In this document: piece after piece, positions 7,028-14,538 of the stretch
Layout: each line of letters opens with the position of its first letter
How positions within the stretch are numbered: position 1 is the stretch's first letter
DNA from: CAZWSC01 sp964636385
GTDB taxonomy: Bacteria > Eisenbacteria > RBG-16-71-46 > CAIMUX01
Length of the DNA: 34,386 nucleotides
Direction of reading: 5' to 3'
NCBI GenBank assembly: GCA_964636385.1
Contig: CAZWSC010000112.1
Coordinates: forward strand, 1-34,386
Notes under the pieces: model-generated
What the model was told of the DNA's origin: nothing
Databases searched by the model: none
Seen by the model: only the letters and a program-made list of their open reading frames with translations
Made by a program: the position numbers and the translations under genes

Positions 7028-7906
7028 GTGACGCCTGCCGCGACTCTGCGGGCTCCCGACCCGACGCAGTACCATGGCCACCCCGTGCGACTGGAGTCCT
7101 TCGAGGGTCCCCTGGATCTGCTCCTTCACCTCATCAGGAAGGATCAGATCGAGATCTGGGAGATCTCGGTTGCCAGGATCACGCGGCAGTACCTTGAGTA
7201 CCTGGCAGAGATGCGCGCCCTCAATATCGAAGTTGCGGGGGACTTCCTCGTAATGGCTGCCACGCTGATGCGCATCAAGAGCCAGAACCTCCTGCCCCGG
7301 CCCTCCGTCACCGATGATGAGGATGAGGAGGAGCCGATGACGCGCGAGGCCCTCATCGAGCGCCTCATCGAGTACCGGAAGTACCGCGAGGCTGCAAGGA
7401 CCCTCGCCAGGATGGAAGGCGAGCAGGCGAAGAGGCATCCACGGGGGGCGCCGCAGAGGCTGGATCCCGGGTTCAAGCTGCCTTTGCGCGAGCCGAACGT
7501 AGTCCATCTCGCCGACTATCTCCGGGACCTCCTGGATCACAGGGATCCCGAGCCCGGGCATCGTGTTGTGCTGGAGGAGTACAGGCTGGAGGAGCAGATC
7601 GAGTGGGTGAGGAGTGTGCTGGAAGACCCGTCGTGGAGGGAGAAGCTCCCCGGCGACAGCGGAGAGGGAATTCGCTTCCACAGCATTCTGCGCCGGCCGG
7701 GAACAGCCCTCGAGACGGTTGTCACTTTCCTTGCGATCCTCGAACTGGCACGCCTGCAGCACCTCTGGATCCTTCAGGCGGGTATGTCCGAGGAGATATG
7801 GCTTCGCGGGCGAGCAGCAGAGTTCAGGACGCTCGGTCTCGATTCGGGTGATCACCCCGAAGGGGCGGTCCCCGCAGGGATCAGCGAAGGGAGCGCAGAT
7901 GACTGA
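7028..7906 (+). CDS. scpA: Segregation and condensation protein A
   Basis: Kleisin subunit of the bacterial SMC-ScpAB condensin, acting on the nucleoid in chromosome segregation. The N-terminal SMC-binding region is typical (FEGPLDLLLHLIRKDQIEIWEI, beginning about residue 24), followed by ITRQYLEYL and DFLVMAATLMRIKSQNLLP. The C-terminal winged-helix region is near 225-270 (FLAILELARLQ). Length is 292 residues, somewhat longer than many ScpA. GTG 7028 is chosen because AAGGAGG at 7015-7021 sits six bases before it; the frame also has GTG 6986 but the promoter lies too close. The last 8 bases overlap scpB. smc itself is not in the window. Confidence 0.95.
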   Translation: MTPAATLRAPDPTQYHGHPVRLESFEGPLDLLLHLIRKDQIEIWEISVARITRQYLEYLAEMRALNIEVAGDFLVMAATLMRIKSQNLLPRPSVTDDEDEEEPMTREALIERLIEYRKYREAARTLARMEGEQAKRHPRGAPQRLDPGFKLPLREPNVVHLADYLRDLLDHRDPEPGHRVVLEEYRLEEQIEWVRSVLEDPSWREKLPGDSGEGIRFHSILRRPGTALETVVTFLAILELARLQHLWILQAGMSEEIWLRGRAAEFRTLGLDSGDHPEGAVPAGISEGSADD

Positions 7907-8795
7907 CATGGACGACCCGGGTCTGAACGCGCCGGAGCAGGGCGCAGTTCTTGCGGATATCCAACCGGGGGCAACGGCCGCCTGTATCGATGAAGGGACG
8001 GAGTCGTGTACACCCCTGCATCGGGGAAACGGGGGGCGCCCCCGGAAGTCCGCCTCTTCCCTGCGCCGCATCCTGGAGGCGGTGTTGTTCGCTGCCGACA
8101 GGCCTGTCAGTCTGGATGACCTGGCCGTCGTTGTGCAGGAACGCTCGCGGGAGGATCTGGCGAAGGAGCTCGAGGATCTGTCCCGCTCCTACGAGAACGA
8201 GGACCGGGGATTCCAGCTGCTGGCCACCGGGAGCGGATACCAGATCACGACACACCCCGAAATGCATGAGCATGTGACGCGTTTTCTGGTCGGGAAGAAG
8301 CGGGCACGCCTCTCCAGGGCTGCGATGGAGACACTGGCCATCGTTGCCTACAGGCAGCCGATCACAAGGGGGGAGGTGGAACAGATCCGGGGAGTCGATT
8401 GCGGGCATGTGCTTCACACCCTTCTGGACCGCGGACTCCTGACGGTGAAGGGAAGGAGCCAGGCCCTCGGCCGGCCTTTGCTCTACGGGTCGACAGAGGA
8501 GTTCCTGCACTACTTCGGCATCCGCACCCTGGCCGATCTCCCCAGTCCTGAAGAGCTGCGCGATCTCATAGGCGAAGATCCTCTGACGGATGGTGAGGTT
8601 CGTGAGCTGATGGAGGTGCGCGGCCTGGCAGATGAGGCGGGAAGTGGCGCCGATGATCCCGGCCAGTCATCAGAGCCCGAAGACGGGGAATCAGGTCCAA
8701 TCTCCCTCGATCCTGAGGAACGGGGGGAGGAGTCAGCTCCTTCCCCGGATTACGCGGAGAGATCCGGTGGCGGCTATCTCTACGCATCCAATTGA
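7899..8795 (+). CDS. scpB: Segregation and condensation protein B
   Basis: Winged-helix dimer partner of ScpA in condensin. The ScpB core runs from about residue 55 (RRILEAVLFAADRPVSLDDL) to about 215, including the signature AMETLAIVAYRQPITRGEVEQIRGV and the C-terminal FLHYFGIRTLADLP. Total length is 298 residues, longer than the usual ~200: there is an extra N-terminal segment of about 50 residues and a C-terminal acidic, probably disordered tail of about 85 residues. ATG 7899 has AAGGGAG just upstream and overlaps the scpA stop by 8 bases, implying translational coupling. The frame is open much further upstream, inside scpA, but that part is not ScpB-like. Confidence 0.94.
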   Translation: MTDMDDPGLNAPEQGAVLADIQPGATAACIDEGTESCTPLHRGNGGRPRKSASSLRRILEAVLFAADRPVSLDDLAVVVQERSREDLAKELEDLSRSYENEDRGFQLLATGSGYQITTHPEMHEHVTRFLVGKKRARLSRAAMETLAIVAYRQPITRGEVEQIRGVDCGHVLHTLLDRGLLTVKGRSQALGRPLLYGSTEEFLHYFGIRTLADLPSPEELRDLIGEDPLTDGEVRELMEVRGLADEAGSGADDPGQSSEPEDGESGPISLDPEERGEESAPSPDYAERSGGGYLYASN

Positions 8796-8803
8796 GTTGC
8801 ACC

Positions 8804-9532
8804 ATGCGCCTCAACCGTTTTCTTGCTTCGGCCGGGCTTGGTTCCCGCCGGTCCTGCGAGGAGTTGATCAGGGCAGGGAGGATCGACGTAAACGGCGTTC
8901 TCTGCGCCTTTCCCGGTCCTCAGGTCGATCCGGCCGTCGATGTCGTCCGCTGCGACGGTGAGGTTGTCAGGCTGCCGGAGAGGTGGCTCTACTACGCGAT
9001 GAACAAGCCGGCCGGCTTCGTGACGAGTCACAGGGATGAGAGGGGCCGCAAGTCGGTAGACGACCTGCTCGGCAGGCTTCGGGGACGCCTGCGCAGTGTC
9101 GGCAGGCTCGACAGGCCCACTGAGGGGCTTCTCCTCCTCACGAACAACGGGGATCTCGCCAACCGCCTTCTCCATCCCCGTTACCGCCAGGATCGGACCT
9201 ACCTGGCATGGGTTCGCCCCAGGCCGACGCGGGAGGTTGCCACCCGGATCGAGGCCGGCGGTGTGGATCTTGGAGGGGGTCATGAGAGCGGCCAGGCCCG
9301 GATCCGCGTGTACGGACGTCGCGGGGACACAACCCGTGTCAGGCTGACGCTCTACGAAGGCAGGAATCGCGAGGTCCGCCGCCTGTTCTCGGCTTTCGAT
9401 ATCCGGGTGATGGTTTTGCGCCGCATCATCTTCGCGGGGATTCGCCTGGACGATCTTCCCTCAGGCGCCATCAGGCCTCTGCGTCCCGACGAGGTCTCCC
9501 TTCTGGCTTCCCGCACCGGGCTCAGGCTCTAG
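8804..9532 (+). CDS. rluB: RsuA/RluB-family pseudouridine synthase
   Basis: Converts a specific uridine of ribosomal RNA (23S for RluB) to pseudouridine. An N-terminal S4 RNA-binding domain (MRLNRFLASAGLGSRRSCEEL ... VNG) is followed by the catalytic domain with GRLDRPTEGLLLLTNNG, where the Asp is the family nucleophile, and the late motif YEGRNREVRRLF. Length 242 residues is normal. ATG 8804 is preferred; a TTG at 8792 would overlap scpB. Adjacency to scpAB is common across phyla and supports RluB rather than RsuA or RluE, though the substrate uridine cannot be told from sequence. Confidence 0.9.
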   Translation: MRLNRFLASAGLGSRRSCEELIRAGRIDVNGVLCAFPGPQVDPAVDVVRCDGEVVRLPERWLYYAMNKPAGFVTSHRDERGRKSVDDLLGRLRGRLRSVGRLDRPTEGLLLLTNNGDLANRLLHPRYRQDRTYLAWVRPRPTREVATRIEAGGVDLGGGHESGQARIRVYGRRGDTTRVRLTLYEGRNREVRRLFSAFDIRVMVLRRIIFAGIRLDDLPSGAIRPLRPDEVSLLASRTGLRL

Positions 9533-9627
9533 CAGGGATCACTCGTGACACCCCCCTGGCGACACCCGGGATGCTCGCGGGTACTGCGTCGCGCGTGGGC
9601 CCGGGTTCTCTTCCCGCACGTGATGGA

Positions 9628-9656
9628 TGCACATGATGCGCCCCGTGGGGTAGCTT
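9628..9656 (+). promoter_or_regulatory. Weak candidate promoter before cmk-plsC
   Basis: TGCACA at 9628-9633, a 17-base spacer and TAGCTT at 9651-9656, about 20 bases before ATG 9682. The match is partial. The gap 9533-9681 also holds an imperfect GC-rich hairpin near 9597-9622 (CGTGGG with CCCGCACG). Confidence 0.3.
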
Positions 9657-9681
9657 TCCCGGTCTGAGGAGGAGAGCCAGG

Positions 9682-11046
9682 ATGACGATTCAGGACCCCT
9701 GTGACTCCAGGAGCCGCTTTCCGGTCATTGCCATTGACGGAGGAGCCGGGACCGGCAAGACCACCAGCGCACGCGAGACCGCGGCCCGCCTCGGCTTCTG
9801 CCATGTCGATTCAGGAGCCGTGTACCGTGCCCTCGCACTCGCGGCGAGTGAGTCCGGGATCAGGGATGCGGATGATCCCAGGGTGGCAGGGGTTGTCGCG
9901 GGCGCGCCGCTGCGGATCGACCCGGCACGCGGGCGTTTCCGCGTCCATTTGGGTGACAGGGAACTCGGCGATGAGATACGAAGGCCGGAGGTAACCTCAC
10001 TCTCCTCAAAGCTTGCCGTGCGCCCCGAGGTTCGCGACAGGGTCACCGCCCTGCTTCGCTCGGCGGGAGAGATCGGCCCGCTCGTGGTCGAAGGCCGCGA
10101 TATCGGAACGGTTGTGTTTCCAGATGCCGTGCTCAAGATCTTCCTCACAGCCACCCTGCCCGTCCGGGCGGAACGACGCAGGCAGGATCTGAAGAGGCAG
10201 GGGATCGAGCATGGGCTCGAAGAGGTGGAGTCGGATCTTCGCGAACGCGACGCCCGCGACTCCTCGCGCAAGGCATCCCCTCTGCGGCAGGCGGAGGATG
10301 CGGTTGTCGTGGATACGGGCGCCACGGATATCGCAGGCCAGGTGGACCAGATAGTCAGCGCATACGAAAGGGTGGCCTCCCCATCTGCCGCGGTTCTGAC
10401 AGACGACTCTGGGCCCGCCTGCGGATCGGTCAGGGGCTTCTACAGGATGAGCCAGGCAATCCTGCGCTGCGCCGCGCGTATCATCTACGGATACGAGGCC
10501 GAAGGTGTCGGGAATGTGCCTCGCTGCGGTCCGTTCCTCCTCGCGGCGAATCACAAGTCGTACCTGGATCCTCCCCTCGTCGGTGCAACGCTGCCGCGTG
10601 AGATGCGCTACTTCGCAAAGAAGGAACTCTTTGTCGTGCCGCTTTTCGGATCCCTGATCAGGTGGTACGGGGCTGTGCCGGTGCACCGTTCCGGTTTCGA
10701 CAGGCGTGCTGTCGAAACCGCGCTCGAAATCCTGAAGCGCGGCGAGGGCCTGCTGGTCTTCCCCGAAGGGACGCGGATCCGCCGAAGTGGATGGGGGGAG
10801 CCGAAGACCGGGGTAGGGATGCTGGCCGTGCGTTCCGGAGCGCCCGTAATCCCGGTTCTCCTGAGATCCACCTGGGAGCCTGAACGGAGCCTGGTCCGCA
10901 GGATCCCGCTCAGGATCCGTTACGGGCGGCCGCTCCGCTTCCCACCCGCCGGACCGGGGCCGGGAGGCAGGAGGCTTTATGAAGAGGCGGCGGCAGCGAT
11001 CATGGCGACCATCGAGGCTATGGATCAGGCCCCGGACAAACGATAG
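9682..11046 (+). CDS. cmk: Fused cytidylate kinase / 1-acylglycerol-3-phosphate acyltransferase (Cmk-PlsC)
   Basis: One 454-residue chain with two enzyme domains. Residues about 13-228 are cytidylate kinase, which phosphorylates CMP and dCMP with ATP: P-loop GGAGTGKTT (20-28), HVDSGAVYRAL, VEGRDIGTVVFPDA, and the lid region RRRQDLKRQG. Residues about 250-450 are a PlsC-type acyltransferase that makes phosphatidic acid at the inner membrane: NHKSYLD (catalytic His291, Asp296), VPVHR, FPEGTR (360-365), and the late strand PVIPVLL. A short Ser/Pro/Asp-rich linker joins them and there is no stop between. All catalytic motifs are intact in both halves. AGGAGGAG at 9667-9674 supports ATG 9682. The order cmk then rpsA is conserved widely; separate plsC next to cmk is known in clostridia. 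Confidence 0.93.
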   Translation: MTIQDPCDSRSRFPVIAIDGGAGTGKTTSARETAARLGFCHVDSGAVYRALALAASESGIRDADDPRVAGVVAGAPLRIDPARGRFRVHLGDRELGDEIRRPEVTSLSSKLAVRPEVRDRVTALLRSAGEIGPLVVEGRDIGTVVFPDAVLKIFLTATLPVRAERRRQDLKRQGIEHGLEEVESDLRERDARDSSRKASPLRQAEDAVVVDTGATDIAGQVDQIVSAYERVASPSAAVLTDDSGPACGSVRGFYRMSQAILRCAARIIYGYEAEGVGNVPRCGPFLLAANHKSYLDPPLVGATLPREMRYFAKKELFVVPLFGSLIRWYGAVPVHRSGFDRRAVETALEILKRGEGLLVFPEGTRIRRSGWGEPKTGVGMLAVRSGAPVIPVLLRSTWEPERSLVRRIPLRIRYGRPLRFPPAGPGPGGRRLYEEAAAAIMATIEAMDQAPDKR

Positions 11047-11053
11047 TTTCGCA

Positions 11054-11081
11054 TTGAGGATGCGCCACGAGGTGCTAGACT
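11054..11081 (+). promoter_or_regulatory. Candidate promoter of rpsA, extended -10
   Basis: TTGAGG at 11054-11059, a 16-base spacer and TAGACT at 11076-11081, with TGC directly before the -10 (extended -10). The same TAGACT hexamer serves the tRNA-Val promoter. The start would be near 11088, leaving a leader of about 80 bases. Confidence 0.55.
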
Positions 11082-11165
11082 CACACCTTTGCGGCCGAGC
11101 GGCGCGGGAAGTGCCCGAGTCGCGGCTGGCTGGAAGCAGATACTGATCCTGGAGGTCTTCTATCA

Positions 11166-13325
11166 ATGTTGGATGAACGGCAGAACGGGTCACAACTCAA
11201 CCCTCAACCCGACGCACAGCCGGATGCGCCTGACCAGGCCACCGGGAGCGACGGCGAGCACCATGCCCCTGAACCGGAGAACCCCGCAACCGATTCTCCC
11301 CCCTCTGAAGCCAGTCCGGATGCCGAGGGCGCCAGGAAGGCCTTCCGGCCCGTGGTGACCGACGAGTCCGAGTCGGAGCATGGAGACAGGGAGAACAGGC
11401 AGCGCACAGTCATCGCGATCATGAACCAGGATGATGAGGACGAACGCGATCCGCAGGCTCTCGAAGAGATGCTGAGTCTCTACGAGGAATCGATGAAGAA
11501 CCTCGAGGAAGGGGAGATCTTCAAGGGACGCGTGCTCCGCGTCACCGAGAACGAGGTGGTCGTGGACATCGGCTTCAAGTCCGAGGGGATCATCCCGCTG
11601 GAGGAGTTCGCCGATGCCGAGTCCGTGAAGGTCGGCGACGAGGTGGACGTCTTCCTCGAGAAGATGGAGAACCAGGACGGCCTGGTTGTCCTCTCGAAAC
11701 AGCGCGCCGATTTCGTCAAGGTCTGGGACCGGGTCAAGGAAGCCGCCGAGAAGGGCGAGGTTGTCGAGGGCCGGATCATCAGGAAGATCAAGGGGGGCGC
11801 CGTCGTCGATCTGTTCGGCGTGGAGGCGTTTCTTCCGGGAAGCCAGATCGCGCTGCGTCCGCCGCAGTCGGTCGATCAGCTGATGAACCAGGTTCTGGCG
11901 TTCAAGATCATCAAGCTGAACAAGCGCCGGCGCAACATCGTGGTCTCGCGCCGCCTCGTGCTGGAGGAGGAGCGCGCCACCGCAAAGGAGGAGATTCTCA
12001 CCACCCTGGAGGTGGGCCAGATCCGCTCCGGCTACGTCAAGAACATCACCGACTTTGGTGCGTTCATCGACCTCGGCGGCATAGACGGCCTCCTTCATAT
12101 CACGGACATCTCCTACGGCAGGATCCGTCATCCGTCCGAGGTGCTGAACGTGGGCGACCAGATGGAAGTCAAGGTGCTCTCCTTCGAACCGGAACGCGAG
12201 CGGATCAGCCTCGGCCTGAAGCAGCTCCAGGAGTATCCCTGGGAGCGCGTCGACGAGAAGTATCCGGTGGGGACGAAGGTTGACGGCCGTGTCGTATCCA
12301 TCACCGAGTATGGTGCTTTCGTCGAACTGGAGAAGGGGGTCGAAGGTCTCATCCACATCTCCGAGATGTCCTGGACCAAGCATATCCGCCATCCGAACAA
12401 GATCCTCACCGAGGGGCAGGAGGTGGAGTGCATGGTGCTGAAGGTCGACAAGGATCACGAGAAGATCTCGCTGGGCCTGAAGCAGACAGAGCCGGATCCG
12501 TGGCTCACGCTGGATGAGCGTTTCCCGATCGGAATCATCGTCGAGGGGAAGGTTCGCAACCTGACCAACTTCGGTGCGTTCGTCGAGCTGGAGGATGGGA
12601 TCGACGGTCTGGTGCACATCTCGGACATGTCCTGGACGCGCCGGATCAACCACCCGTCGGAGGTGCTGCGGAAGGGCCAGGATCTGAAGGTCAAGGTCCT
12701 CTCCCTGGACAAGGACAAGCGAAGGATCTCTCTCGGCATCAAGCAGGTCGAGGAGGATCCGTGGCCCCAGCTTATCGAGAAGTACCCATCCGATTCGGAT
12801 GTCAAGGGGACGGTTGTCAAGGCGATCGACCGCGGCGTGATCGTAACGGTTGATGACGAGCTCGAGGGGTTCATCCCGATCGGTCAGCTCGGTGTGGACA
12901 ACATCCAGCAGCCCGAGGAGCATTTCCTCGAGGGGGATCTGCTGGACTGCCGCATAACACGGATCGATCTGGCGAATCACCGGATGGTGCTGTCGGTCAA
13001 GTCGTGGCTCCAGGAGCAGGACGAGTCCATGAATGCGGAGTTCCGGGCGAAGTACGGCTCCAGGAGGCAACCCGTCGAGCCTGAGGGGAGTTCGGACGAT
13101 TCCGGAGATGCCGAACCGGGCGGGAACGATGAAGAGGCGCCCGCCGGGTCTGATGAACCGGACGACGCCGGCACGGGCGTTACCGGGGCATCGGATGCGT
13201 CAGCGGAACATGCCGTGCCCGATCCGGCCGCATCCGAAGCGGATGGGAGTGTCGGGGATCCCGATCAGCCGGCCGCCGGGTCCGATGAGGCGCCCGAGCG
13301 AAGGACCGGGGAGGATGACAGCTAG
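11166..13325 (+). CDS. rpsA: 30S ribosomal protein S1
   Basis: S1 binds mRNA at the ribosome and helps initiation. Six S1 (OB-fold) repeats begin at about residues 117, 198, 283, 368, 455 and 542; the middle ones carry the standard FGAF.D/E.....GL.HIS pattern (DFGAFIDLGGIDGLLHITD, EYGAFVELEKGVEGLIHIS, NFGAFVELEDGIDGLVHIS). Length is 719 residues against about 557 in E. coli. The excess is a Pro/Ser/Asp/Glu-rich N-terminal extension of about 105 residues and an acidic Gly/Ala/Asp/Pro-rich C-terminal tail of about 100, both likely disordered. GGAGG at 11151-11155 lies ten bases before ATG 11166. Confidence 0.96.
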   Translation: MLDERQNGSQLNPQPDAQPDAPDQATGSDGEHHAPEPENPATDSPPSEASPDAEGARKAFRPVVTDESESEHGDRENRQRTVIAIMNQDDEDERDPQALEEMLSLYEESMKNLEEGEIFKGRVLRVTENEVVVDIGFKSEGIIPLEEFADAESVKVGDEVDVFLEKMENQDGLVVLSKQRADFVKVWDRVKEAAEKGEVVEGRIIRKIKGGAVVDLFGVEAFLPGSQIALRPPQSVDQLMNQVLAFKIIKLNKRRRNIVVSRRLVLEEERATAKEEILTTLEVGQIRSGYVKNITDFGAFIDLGGIDGLLHITDISYGRIRHPSEVLNVGDQMEVKVLSFEPERERISLGLKQLQEYPWERVDEKYPVGTKVDGRVVSITEYGAFVELEKGVEGLIHISEMSWTKHIRHPNKILTEGQEVECMVLKVDKDHEKISLGLKQTEPDPWLTLDERFPIGIIVEGKVRNLTNFGAFVELEDGIDGLVHISDMSWTRRINHPSEVLRKGQDLKVKVLSLDKDKRRISLGIKQVEEDPWPQLIEKYPSDSDVKGTVVKAIDRGVIVTVDDELEGFIPIGQLGVDNIQQPEEHFLEGDLLDCRITRIDLANHRMVLSVKSWLQEQDESMNAEFRAKYGSRRQPVEPEGSSDDSGDAEPGGNDEEAPAGSDEPDDAGTGVTGASDASAEHAVPDPAASEADGSVGDPDQPAAGSDEAPERRTGEDDS

Positions 13326-13355
13326 CACAGGTCATCCAGGATGAGGCAGACTGTC

Positions 13356-13390
13356 GAGGGCGGGTGGGCCGTGTGCCGCCCGCCCTCTGT
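13356..13390 (+). terminator. GC-rich hairpin after rpsA, possible terminator
   Basis: GAGGGCGGG (13356-13364) pairs with CCCGCCCTC (13379-13387) over a short loop. Only TGTG follows, so there is no real T-tract. It may slow or partly end rpsA transcription, or protect its 3' end, before the next gene 28 bases on. Confidence 0.5.
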
Positions 13391-13414
13391 GCGTAATCCA
13401 AGGGGGAGGTTGCC

Positions 13415-13762
13415 ATGTCCTACATGAAGCTGGTTCTGGCACTGGTACTCATGGCTGTTGTCCTCTACTTCGCGATCCTCAACGGAAGGGAGACGATCGA
13501 GTTCCGCTACAGCCCCGCCACTGATGGGTCGCTTCCCGGTATTCCGACGTCCCTGGCCCTGTTCGGCGCCTTCCTCTTCGGGGCAGTCATTGTTGCCCTC
13601 ATGGGCGTGTTCCGGGAGGTGAAGGCCAAAGCCGAAGTGAAAAGACTGCAGCGTGAACACCGCAGCATGACCGAGGAGCTAGAGATGCTGCGTAAAGACC
13701 GGGAGGGGGAGACCGGGACCGGCCCGGAGCCCCCGGAGAGCTTCGGGGGTCTGCAGACGTGA
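13415..13762 (+). CDS. LapA-domain inner-membrane protein
   Basis: 115 residues with two transmembrane helices (about 5-23 and 44-66) separated by a strand-rich segment containing NGRETIEFRYSP, then a cytoplasmic coiled coil (about 68-95) and a Gly/Pro/Glu tail. This is the LipopolysaccharideAssembly-A (LapA, DUF1049) pattern. In E. coli, LapA works with LapB in controlling LPS synthesis; the role here is inferred only from family. GGGGGAGG a few bases before ATG 13415 supports the start. The end overlaps the next gene by 4 bases (GTGA). Confidence 0.8.
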   Translation: MSYMKLVLALVLMAVVLYFAILNGRETIEFRYSPATDGSLPGIPTSLALFGAFLFGAVIVALMGVFREVKAKAEVKRLQREHRSMTEELEMLRKDREGETGTGPEPPESFGGLQT

Positions 13763-14538
13763 AGTGCTCAACCCTGGTCAACCCCGCCGTCATCGGTGCT
13801 GCGCTCATTTTCCTCGCAGGTGGGTCGTCGGTGACGGCCCGGACGCGCACGGGGACCGGGATCCTGCGGGAAATGCAGAGCCGTCTGCTTCAGGCCCCGG
13901 GTGTGGAAGTATGGGAGGAAGCCAGGCGTCTGCCGTCCGCCGCGGATGCGGCCCTCCTGATGGAGCATCTCGCGGGGCGGGCGCAGGATCCCCTCTATGC
14001 GGCGAGGGCGGCGCTGTGGCTCGGTCACTATCACTACGGCGCGGGGCAGATAGAGGCGGCACTGCAGTACTTCGGACGCGCAGGGGCCGTCGAGGACAGC
14101 CCGGCTGTCAGGCCTGAAGCCGAGTTCTGGGTGGCCCAGTGCCGGAATCTACAGGGGATAGCCGCCGGGACGCCAGAGAGGGCGACGGCAGCCTCGGATC
14201 AGCCTGGCTTGTTCACGCGACTGGCCGAGCTGGACGGCAGGCTGCGTCTGGGAGACCTGGATGGTGCCCTGAGAGGGTATCTCTCGCTGGAAGGTGTGGC
14301 CAGGCGTGCTCGGTGCCTGGCCCCGCTTTACTATCGGCTGGGCCTGGTGCTGCACGCCGGGGGTGGCCGCGGGACCATTGACGCGTCGATAACGCGTGCC
14401 TGGGCACCCAGTGTGTCAGGATCTGCGGAGCGCGCGCTGGTGGCTGCACTGGATGATGGCGACCCCTTGTGGCCGCGCCGGGATGAAGCTTCACGCGATC
14501 CGGACTTCACGGAGCCTTCTCCGCTGAATGAACCATGA
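13759..14538 (+). CDS. Exported helical-repeat (TPR-like) protein
   Basis: 259 residues with a signal peptide (hydrophobic at about 10-24, probable cleavage after SVTA). The body is made of paired Ala/Leu/Tyr-rich helices such as AARAALWLGHYHYGAGQIEAALQ and AEFWVAQCRNLQG, resembling degenerate tetratricopeptide repeats. No catalytic motif is seen. It starts at GTG 13759 inside the LapA-like stop and ends inside the mutS start (4-base overlaps at both ends), so it should be translated with them. Function unknown; a periplasmic protein-interaction role is inferred from the fold type. Confidence 0.7.
   Translation: MKCSTLVNPAVIGAALIFLAGGSSVTARTRTGTGILREMQSRLLQAPGVEVWEEARRLPSAADAALLMEHLAGRAQDPLYAARAALWLGHYHYGAGQIEAALQYFGRAGAVEDSPAVRPEAEFWVAQCRNLQGIAAGTPERATAASDQPGLFTRLAELDGRLRLGDLDGALRGYLSLEGVARRARCLAPLYYRLGLVLHAGGGRGTIDASITRAWAPSVSGSAERALVAALDDGDPLWPRRDEASRDPDFTEPSPLNEP

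Noticed and set aside
7746..7761. Second sigma-54-like site, TGGCACGCCTGCAGCA
   Set aside because: It has the -24 bases and a GC in register, but lies deep inside scpA with no gene start after it and lacks the TT of the -12 element.
11190..13070. 626-codon open frame antisense to rpsA
   Set aside because: It exactly mirrors a clear S1 gene; long antisense frames are expected from its GC-rich codon use, and the product (Asp/Leu/His-rich) resembles no protein family.
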